64,000 nucleotides of DNA from Streptomyces sp. NBC_00490. GTDB taxonomy: Bacteria; Actinomycetota; Actinomycetes; Streptomycetales; Streptomycetaceae. The notes under the pieces are model-generated. The model ran no database searches. It was not told the origin of the DNA and worked only from the letters and a program-made list of their open reading frames with translations. The stretch is taken from NCBI RefSeq assembly GCF_036013645.1, contig NZ_CP107869.1, forward strand, positions 8,432,001 to 8,496,000, written 5' to 3'. Of the stretch, positions 57,931 through 64,000 are shown in pieces. How positions within the stretch are numbered: position 1 is the stretch's first letter; each line of letters opens with the position of its first letter. A program made the position numbers and the translations under genes.

Positions 57931-60063
57931 TCAGGCGTGCGTCGTCACCTGCGGTTCGGGCGCCTCCTCCTCGCTCAGTCCGAACCGGTCGTGCACCCGG
58001 CGCAGCGGCTTCGGGGCCCACCATGCCCGCCGTCCGAGCAGCGCCATCGTCGCCGGGACGAGCAGCATGCGGACGACGGTGGCGTCGATCAGCACCGCGA
58101 GGGTGAGGCCGAGTCCGATCTGGAGGATGGGGGAGAAGCCGCCCGTCATGAAGGCCCCGAAGACCACGGCGAGCAGGAGCGCGGCGCAGGTGACGACCCG
58201 CCCCGAGCGTCGCAGTCCGGTGACCACGGCCTCCTGGTCGTCGCCGGTGCGGCGCCGGGCCTCGCGCATCCGGGCCAGGATGAACAGCTCGTAGTCCATG
58301 GCGAGGCCGAAGGCGATCGCGATGATCAGCGACGGGGCGGTCAGGCTCAGCGCACCGAGGCCCTCCGCGCCCAGCAGCCCGGCCAGATGACCGTCCTGGA
58401 AGACCCACACCACCACACCGAGCGCGGCACCCAGGCTGAGCAGGGTCGTGGCGATCGTGCGCAGCGGGATCAGCACCGACCCGGTGAACGCGAACAGGAG
58501 GAGGAAGATGCCGGCCAGGACGGTCACGGCCGCCCAGGGGGCCCGGTCGGCGAGCATCGCGCGGAAGTCGACGAGCCGTGCCGCGGGTCCCGTCACCTCG
58601 ACCGGGTCGTCGCCCCGGATGTCCCGTACCCGCTCCACCAGAGCGGTGGCCCCGTCGCCGTCCACGCTGCCGGGCGGTGGCAGTTCCACGACGGTGATGC
58701 CGCCCGGCACGTCCCTGGTCTCGGCGCGGGGGCTGAGCGACTGTATGCGGTCGACGGTCGACTGGTCCGTGCCCGGCTTCAGGACGACCGTCACCGGTGA
58801 CACCCCGGTCCCGGGCGGGAAGTGGGCGTCGACGGTGTCGTACAGCTGGCGTGCCTCGGTGCTCGACGGCAGCTGCTGGGCGTCGCCGAGGTTGATCCGC
58901 AGGCCGGCGACCGGCAGGGCGAGCACCAGCAGGGCCGGCACGATCACCGCGAGGACGGCGATCCGGTTGCGGGCGGAGAAGCGGGCCAGCCGGGCGAAGA
59001 CACGGCCCTCCTCGCCCTCCGGACGCACCTTCGCCGGCGGGATCTTCCCGCCGAAGCGGGTGAGCAGCGCGGGCAGCAGGGTGAGCGCGGCCAGCATGTC
59101 GACGACGACCACGGCGGCCACGGCAAGACCCATGCTGCGCAGGAACACGCTGGGGAAGACCAGCAGCCCGGTCAGACTGACCGCCACGGTGAGCCCGGAG
59201 AACAGCACCGTCCGCCCGGCCGCGGCGACCGTGCGGTGCACGGCCTCGGCCACGTCATGGGTGTTCCTGCGCTCCTCCCGGAACCGGACCAGCATCAACA
59301 GGGCGTAGTCCACGGCGAGTCCGAGGCCCAGCATGGTGGTGACCTGGATCGCGTACACGGAGATGTCCGTGACCTCGCTGAACAGGAACAGGGCGAGGAA
59401 CGCGCCCGCGATGCCGCTCACCGCGATCACGAGGGGCAGCGCGGCCGAGCGCAGCCCGCCGAACACCACGAGGAGCAGCGCGAGGACGACGGGAAGGGAG
59501 ATCAACTCGGCGTTCTTCACGTCCTCCTGGGCCTTCTCGCCGATCTGCAGACCGAGCAGCAGGCCGCCGCTGACGTGGACCTCGGGCGCGTCGATCTCCT
59601 TGACGCGGTCGGCCGCGTCGTCGACCGCCCGTTCCTCGGCGTCGTCGTCCAGTCCGCCCTCCAGGGCGACGGGGATGATGAGCGCCCGTCCGTCCTCGGC
59701 GAGCAGGCCGGGCGTCTCGTACGGATCGGGCACCGCGGCGACCCCGGGGACCTCCCGGACCTCGGCGACGGCCCGCTCGACCTGGGCGCGGAGTCCGGGG
59801 TCGGAGACGGCGGTTCCCTCGACGACGGCCGTGATCGACTCGCCGGCGGGGTCGACCCGGTCGAGATACCGCGACGCGGCCTCCGACTCGGTGCCGGGGA
59901 CCTCGGGCACGTTGTCCGACAGGCGCCCGAAGACGCCCGTCCCGAGCCCGAAGCCGAGCAGCAGGAAGATCACCCAGAGCGCGATGACGGTGAGCGGACG
60001 GCGCGTGGCCGTCCTGGCGAGTGTGGAGAGCACGGTCCCTCCCGGCGGGGCATCGGTTGACAT
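57931..60063 (-). CDS. MMPL/RND family transporter
   Basis: A 710-residue membrane protein with two halves, each a large extracytoplasmic loop and about six membrane helices. Marks are a DYALLMLVRFREER (proton relay and conserved Asp-Tyr) in the first half and DYELFILARMREARRRTGDDQEAVVTGL in the second. MmpL-type RND exporters move lipids or drugs using the proton gradient. ATG 60063 has GAGGGC upstream; a longer frame is not supported. It is divergent from a VOC gene with about 170 bp between, which holds paired half-sites AGGGAGTG (60106-60113) and CACTCCCT (60156-60163). Confidence 0.9.
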   Translation of the reverse strand: MSTDAPPGGTVLSTLARTATRRPLTVIALWVIFLLLGFGLGTGVFGRLSDNVPEVPGTESEAASRYLDRVDPAGESITAVVEGTAVSDPGLRAQVERAVAEVREVPGVAAVPDPYETPGLLAEDGRALIIPVALEGGLDDDAEERAVDDAADRVKEIDAPEVHVSGGLLLGLQIGEKAQEDVKNAELISLPVVLALLLVVFGGLRSAALPLVIAVSGIAGAFLALFLFSEVTDISVYAIQVTTMLGLGLAVDYALLMLVRFREERRNTHDVAEAVHRTVAAAGRTVLFSGLTVAVSLTGLLVFPSVFLRSMGLAVAAVVVVDMLAALTLLPALLTRFGGKIPPAKVRPEGEEGRVFARLARFSARNRIAVLAVIVPALLVLALPVAGLRINLGDAQQLPSSTEARQLYDTVDAHFPPGTGVSPVTVVLKPGTDQSTVDRIQSLSPRAETRDVPGGITVVELPPPGSVDGDGATALVERVRDIRGDDPVEVTGPAARLVDFRAMLADRAPWAAVTVLAGIFLLLFAFTGSVLIPLRTIATTLLSLGAALGVVVWVFQDGHLAGLLGAEGLGALSLTAPSLIIAIAFGLAMDYELFILARMREARRRTGDDQEAVVTGLRRSGRVVTCAALLLAVVFGAFMTGGFSPILQIGLGLTLAVLIDATVVRMLLVPATMALLGRRAWWAPKPLRRVHDRFGLSEEEAPEPQVTTHA

Positions 60064-60232
60064 GCCCTCAGACTCGTGCGGGAGGGGGTGGTGCCGGATC
60101 GCCGGAGGGAGTGGTTTCCGGGGCTCCGTCGCGCGAGGGAGACGACCCCTGGTCTCACTCCCTGGAGGGAGGAATGAACCGCACCGGTACCGGAGTTGAT
60201 CAGTACACCATCCGCGATCCCGAGGAGCCGCC

Positions 60233-60643
60233 ATGTCCGACGCACCCGCCGTCCGTGAACTCCGTCTCGTCGTCACGGCCGACGACTACGACGAGGCCCT
60301 GCGCTTCTACCGCGACGTCCTCGGCCTGCCCGAACGTGCCGCGTTCTCCTCGCCCGACGGCCGGGTCACCATCCTCGAGGCCGGCCGGGCCACGCTGGAG
60401 ATCACCGACCCGAACCATGCCGCGTTCATCGACGAGGTCGAGGTCGGGCGCCGGGTGGCCGGGCCCATCCGGGTCGCCTTCGAGGTCGACGACTCCACCG
60501 CCACCACGGCGAGACTGGCCGAGGCCGGCGCCGAGGTGATCGCCGAACCGACCCGCACCCCCTGGAACTCCCTCAACTCCCGCCTGGAGGCACCGGGCGC
60601 GCTCCAGCTGACCCTCTTCACCGAGCTGGGCGACCAGGCCTAG
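60233..60643 (+). CDS. VOC family protein
   Basis: A 136-residue VOC protein: LRLVVTADDYDEALRFYRDVLGLPER, then VAFEVDDSTATTARLAEAGAEVI. The C-terminal metal ligand Glu is less obvious (LQLTLFTELG), so it may bind rather than catalyse, as bleomycin-type resistance proteins do. ATG 60233 has GAGGAG six bases upstream. Its stop codon overlaps that of the convergent response regulator. Probably co-controlled with the MMPL exporter. Confidence 0.82.
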   Translation: MSDAPAVRELRLVVTADDYDEALRFYRDVLGLPERAAFSSPDGRVTILEAGRATLEITDPNHAAFIDEVEVGRRVAGPIRVAFEVDDSTATTARLAEAGAEVIAEPTRTPWNSLNSRLEAPGALQLTLFTELGDQA

Positions 60644-61308
60644 GACGCGCCCGGCGTCACCAGTCCGGTCTCGTACGCGCAGATCACCGCCTGCACCCGG
60701 TCCCTGAGTCCCAACTTGCCGAGCACATTGCTGACATGGGTCTTCACGGTGTGTTCGCTGACGAACAGGGACGTGGCGATCTCGGCGTTGGACATGCCGC
60801 GGGCGAGCATCCGCAGGGTCTCCACCTCGCGCGCGGTCAGCACGTCGAGGCGACGGGGGGTGACATCGGCCGTGGCCTCCTCCCGGCGCCGCTTCACGAT
60901 GTCCGCGACCAGCCGCCGGGTCACCGCGGGCGCGAGCAGCGAGTCGCCGGCCGCGACCACCCGTACCGCGTGCACCAGGTCGTCGCGGCGTACGTCCTTC
61001 AGGAGGAAGCCGCTGGCGCCCGCGTACAGCGCCTCGTACACGTACTCGTCCAGATCGAACGTGGTCAGCATGACGACCTTGCAGGCGGACTGCGCGCACA
61101 CCCGCCGGGCCGCCTCGAGGCCGTCCATCACGGGCATGCGGATGTCGAGCAGCAGGACGTCGGGCGTGTGCCGCTGCACCGCGGCGACCGCCTCCGCCCC
61201 GTCGCCGGCCTCGGCGACCACCTCGATGTCCGCCTGCGCCTCCAGGATCATGCTGAAGCCGCTGCGGACCAGCTCCTGGTCGTCCGCGACGACCACCCGG
61301 ATGCTCAC
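60640..61308 (-). CDS. LuxR-family response regulator
   Basis: A 222-residue NarL-type response regulator. Receiver domain residues 1-120 with phosphoacceptor Asp in LLLDIRMPVMDG, acidic pair ADDQ, and Lys in LLKDV. LuxR helix-turn-helix at about 155-210 (LTAREVETLRMLARGMSNAEIATSLFVSEHTVKTHVSNVLGKLGLRDR). GTG 61308 overlaps the kinase stop, so the two are coupled. A likely target is the divergent MMPL/VOC promoter region next door, an inference. Confidence 0.92.
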   Translation of the reverse strand: MSIRVVVADDQELVRSGFSMILEAQADIEVVAEAGDGAEAVAAVQRHTPDVLLLDIRMPVMDGLEAARRVCAQSACKVVMLTTFDLDEYVYEALYAGASGFLLKDVRRDDLVHAVRVVAAGDSLLAPAVTRRLVADIVKRRREEATADVTPRRLDVLTAREVETLRMLARGMSNAEIATSLFVSEHTVKTHVSNVLGKLGLRDRVQAVICAYETGLVTPGAS

Positions 61309-62486
61309 CCCGGCGCCGCCTGCCGGTCCCCCACCGGGAGGCGTACGACGACCCGGAACCCGCCGTCCGGACCCCGCCCGGTGCGCGCGTCACCGCCGCA
61401 GGCCGCGGCCCGTTCCCGGATCCCGATCAGCCCGTGTCCACCGCCCGGGGCCGCGGTGCTCCGCCCGTCGTCCGTCACCGTCAGCGTCAACGCCTCCTCC
61501 GTCCAGTCGAGTTCGACGGTCGCGGAGGAAGCGTACGCGTGCTTGACCGTGTTGGTGAGGGCCTCCTGGATCACGCGGTAGACCGCGATGTCGGTGTCCG
61601 GCGGCAGCGGCCGCGGCTCACCCTTGGCGTGCAACTCGACGCGCAGGCCCGTCGATTCGCGGACCTGCCGGACCAGCGCGGGCAGCGCCTTGACGCCCGG
61701 CTGGGGTGAAGTCCCGTTGCGCTGTTCCTCCTTGAGGACGCCGAGGATCCGCCGCAGCTGCGACATGGCGTCCCGTCCGGCCGCCGCGATCGCCTCGAAC
61801 GCGGCCTCCGCGCGCGCCGGATCGCTGCGCACCACGACCGGACCGGCCTCGGCCTGCACCACCATCAGGCTCACCGCGTGGGCCAGGATGTCGTGCATGT
61901 CCCGGGCGATCCGGGCGCGTTCCTGCGCCGTCGCCCGGGCGGTGTCCGCGTCCCGCTCCCGCTGCAACCGCCGCGCCCTGTCCTCCAGTTCGGCCGTGTA
62001 GGCGCGCTGCAGGCGGGAGAGCACCCCGAAGGCGTACGCGCAGGCGACGCCCATCAGCTGGAAGGCGTACTCGAAGGGCTGGGGTTCCTGCTTGTGCAGC
62101 ATGACCAGCGAGACCCCGAGGAGCCAGCCCGCCAGCATGAAACGCCGCTGCCAGGGCCTGCCCCGGGCGGCCATCGTGTACAGGACGACCAGGCCGCCGT
62201 ACATCACGTCCGGCGGCGGCGCGTGATGCAGTGCCTGGGCGGGCGTGGCCACCGACACGGCGCACGCCATCGCGAACGGGGCGCGGCTGCGCCACACCAG
62301 GGGGACGGCCGTCGCCGCGCCGAGCAGCCAGCCCGCCCAGGTGAGCGGCTCGCCCCCCTCGTCGGGGAAGATCCACTGCAACGAGGCGGCGAACAGCACG
62401 AGCGCGGCGAGCGCCGTGTCGACGGCGTACCGGTTCGCCGCGCGCAGCCGCGCGGCGACGGAAGTGAACCAGGACTGGGCGGACAT
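61305..62486 (-). CDS. Sensor histidine kinase (HisKA_3/DesK-like)
   Basis: A 393-residue membrane kinase. About five or six membrane helices in the first 190 residues with little extracellular mass, suggesting membrane-borne sensing. Dimerisation/phosphoacceptor helix ERARIARDMHDILAHAVSLMVVQ with His near residue 215. HATPase with VIQEALTNTVKHA and the GHGLIGIRERAAACGG motif at the end. ATG 62486 with GAGGAG six bases upstream. Partner of the coupled response regulator. Confidence 0.92.
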   Translation of the reverse strand: MSAQSWFTSVAARLRAANRYAVDTALAALVLFAASLQWIFPDEGGEPLTWAGWLLGAATAVPLVWRSRAPFAMACAVSVATPAQALHHAPPPDVMYGGLVVLYTMAARGRPWQRRFMLAGWLLGVSLVMLHKQEPQPFEYAFQLMGVACAYAFGVLSRLQRAYTAELEDRARRLQRERDADTARATAQERARIARDMHDILAHAVSLMVVQAEAGPVVVRSDPARAEAAFEAIAAAGRDAMSQLRRILGVLKEEQRNGTSPQPGVKALPALVRQVRESTGLRVELHAKGEPRPLPPDTDIAVYRVIQEALTNTVKHAYASSATVELDWTEEALTLTVTDDGRSTAAPGGGHGLIGIRERAAACGGDARTGRGPDGGFRVVVRLPVGDRQAAPG

Positions 62487-62580
62487 GAGCGGCTCCTCGG
62501 GGCAAGGGCCGTACCAGTATCGCGAGGGGTGTGCCGCCGGGCCTCGCCGGTGAGAGGGATATCCGGCACCGGCCCAGTGG

Positions 62581-63351
62581 TCAGCCGTCGAGCTTCGAGG
62601 CACCCTTGTCCGGCCGCCACCCCAGCGCCCGCGATATCCCCCGCGCGGCCATCCGCACCGCCGGAACCAGCACCGGCACCTGCGCGTCGGTCTGCGGCAC
62701 CACGATCGACACCGCGGCCACCACCGCGCCGCCCGTTCCGCGTACGGGGGCGGCGACCGAGAGGGCGTCGTCGGTGACCTGGCGGTCGCTCACCGCCACC
62801 CCTGTGCGGCGTACGTCGGCGAGGACCCGGCGCAACCGGGCCGGGTCGGTGAGCGTGTACGGGGTGAAGGAGGTCAACGGGCCCGCGCAGTAACGCTCCT
62901 GGACCTCCGGGCTCTCGTGTGCGAGCAGGGCGAGGCCGACGCCGGTGGCGTGCAGTGGCCAGCGGGCGCCGACCCGGATGTGGACGCCGACCGACGAACG
63001 GCCCGACAGCCACTCGATGTAGACGACCTCGGCGCCGTCCCGCACCGCCAACTGCACGTTCTCGTGGGTGGCTTCGTACAGGTCCTCCAGGTACGGCAGC
63101 GCGATCTGGCGCAGCGCGAGCCCGCGCGGGGCGAGCGCCGCGACCTCCCACAGCCGCAGTCCGACGTGGTAGACGCCTGACTCGTCCCGCTCCAGGGCGC
63201 CCCACTCGGTGAGGGCGCCCACGAGCCGGTGGGCGGTGGTCAGGGTCAGCCCGGCCCGCCGGCTGATGTCCGTCAGGCTCAGTGCCGGGTGTTCGTGGTC
63301 GAACGCGGCGAGCACGGACAGCAGTCGGTCGGGCGCGGAGCGGACGGTCAT
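62581..63351 (-). CDS. IclR family transcriptional regulator
   Basis: A 256-residue IclR protein. N-terminal winged helix at residues 1-65 (LLSVLAAFDHEHPALSLTDISRRAGLTLTTAHRLVGALTEWGAL), then an effector domain with YIEWLSGRSSVG and ATGVGLALLAH. Usual length. It overlaps the stop of the upstream hydrolase gene by four bases, so it is cotranscribed and probably autoregulates that operon. Usual effectors are carboxylic acids, but none can be named here. Confidence 0.9.
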   Translation of the reverse strand: MTVRSAPDRLLSVLAAFDHEHPALSLTDISRRAGLTLTTAHRLVGALTEWGALERDESGVYHVGLRLWEVAALAPRGLALRQIALPYLEDLYEATHENVQLAVRDGAEVVYIEWLSGRSSVGVHIRVGARWPLHATGVGLALLAHESPEVQERYCAGPLTSFTPYTLTDPARLRRVLADVRRTGVAVSDRQVTDDALSVAAPVRGTGGAVVAAVSIVVPQTDAQVPVLVPAVRMAARGISRALGWRPDKGASKLDG

Positions 63352-64000
63352 GGCCGGACGTCTCCCGGGTGGGCGAGGTCGTAGGGGCGGGGGTAGACGG
63401 CGGGACGGTAGCTCACGTATCGCGGTTCCGTCGTGGGATCCGCTTGTGCGGCACGGGAGTTGAGGGCCTCGGGCGAGGCGTCCCAGCGGCCGGTGTCGAG
63501 GCGGCGTTCCAGGGTGCGCAGGGCGCCGATCGTCTCACCCGTGGTGAAGGTGCAGTGGCCGGGGCTGTCGACGTAGGCCTGGCTGAGCAGCCTGCCGGAG
63601 TGCGCCGCCGTGGCCGCCCGCCGGTAGGCGCTCTCGGCCTGGACGGGGATCAGCGCGTCGCCGGTCGTGTGGATGTTCAGCTGGGGGTCGGACAGGCGGC
63701 CCGACAGTGCGCTGGTCCGCCGCATCCACCGTACGGCCTTGGCGTCGGCGGATATCCGGGGTGCGCGGTTGAGGGTCCCGAGGTCGGCGCGCAGGGCGAG
63801 GCCGGCCTCCTTGTAGAGCTCCTTCACCTCTTTGAACAGCGGGGACCGGGCGAGCATCGCCGTGTAGTCGACGCCTGTGTTCCAGGACATGTTGCCGCCC
63901 GCCCGGCTCTCGGCCTCCTGCCGCCAGCTGAAGGCGGGCAGGCTCAGGAGGCCGGAAACCGCCGCGTACTGGTTGGACTGCTGGGCGTTCCAGTCGGTGG
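63348..64000 (-). CDS. Truncated hydrolase, C-terminal part (probable alpha/beta fold)
   Basis: The open frame continues past the right edge (about 217 residues seen), so the gene's beginning is missing. The visible part looks like the cap and C-terminus of an alpha/beta hydrolase: TTGDALIPVQAESAYRRA offers the catalytic Asp and DSPGHCTFTTGE the catalytic His. The nucleophile would be beyond the window. I do not recognise a closer family. It is coupled to IclR by an ATGA overlap, suggesting it breaks down an ester or similar compound under IclR control. Confidence 0.65.
   Translation of the reverse strand, partial: TDWNAQQSNQYAAVSGLLSLPAFSWRQEAESRAGGNMSWNTGVDYTAMLARSPLFKEVKELYKEAGLALRADLGTLNRAPRISADAKAVRWMRRTSALSGRLSDPQLNIHTTGDALIPVQAESAYRRAATAAHSGRLLSQAYVDSPGHCTFTTGETIGALRTLERRLDTGRWDASPEALNSRAAQADPTTEPRYVSYRPAVYPRPYDLAHPGDVRP

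Overview
The window looks like a chromosomal segment of a Streptomyces or close relative. The evidence is very high GC with strong third-position bias, many GTG starts, dense operons with ATGA or GTGA start/stop overlaps, leaderless genes, and families typical of the genus (SCO5389-like protein, OpcA, MsiK-type sugar ABC loci without their own ATPase). From memory, the order EF-G paralogue, sugar ABC/beta-glucosidase, pterin-like cluster with a second ribA, then gnd-pgi-opcA-zwf-tal-tkt resembles the S. coelicolor SCO6589-SCO6663 region. I could not check this by alignment. I see no rRNA, tRNA, CRISPR array, phage or insertion sequence.

Layout. 1-2203 (minus): a truncated gene, a radical SAM enzyme and a zinc alcohol dehydrogenase in one operon. 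2908-4959: EF-G paralogue. 5151-9670: sugar-binding lipoprotein, two permeases and a GH1 beta-glucosidase. 9818-13022: a frameshifted alpha/beta hydrolase and a DUF4132 protein. 13070-19652: a CooC-like ATPase and SCO5389-family protein diverge from a GNAT/NikA-like/fused NikBC-like/MFS operon that has no ATPase gene, with a Zur/Fur-like palindrome at the ATPase promoter. 19654-26978: a pterin/pyrimidine-related cluster (CDP-alcohol transferase, dehydrogenase, degenerate 6-pyruvoyltetrahydropterin synthase homologue, glycosyltransferase, methyltransferase, LPG-synthase/AglD-like membrane protein, creatininase-family protein, GTP cyclohydrolase II variant). 27043-30393: an FAD oxidoreductase with two saccharopine dehydrogenase-like enzymes. 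30394-34790: beta-lactamase-like hydrolase, DHA2 transporter with its TetR regulator and operator, PPOX protein and a VOC protein.

34791-35468 has no gene. It is four imperfect tandem repeats of about 160-175 bp, three of which carry a strong GC hairpin. 35469-38814: UvrA-like protein and two VOC proteins. 38887-44029: a shikimate/quinate catabolic unit (MHS transporter, TetR, shikimate dehydrogenase, QuiC-type dehydratase), where two intergenic copies of one 18-bp operator tie the promoters together. 44119-53027: a seven-gene pentose-phosphate operon on the minus strand (tkt-tal-zwf-opcA-pgi-gnd-histidine phosphatase). 53174-64000: AraC regulator, GH16 beta-glucanase with a CebR-like operator, LuxR regulator, L,D-transpeptidase lipoprotein, MMPL transporter, VOC protein, a two-component pair, an IclR regulator and a truncated hydrolase.

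The best candidate for an undescribed system is 19654-26978. A GTP cyclohydrolase II whose active-site Tyr is Met, predicted to stop at the formamidopyrimidine, sits beside a creatininase-family protein (the family of the archaeal deformylase that acts on that product) and a pterin-synthase fold lacking its metal site. These are encoded with membrane-lipid and glycosyl enzymes, which suggests a modified pyrimidine/pterin that is lipid-linked or glycosylated. The product is unknown to me.
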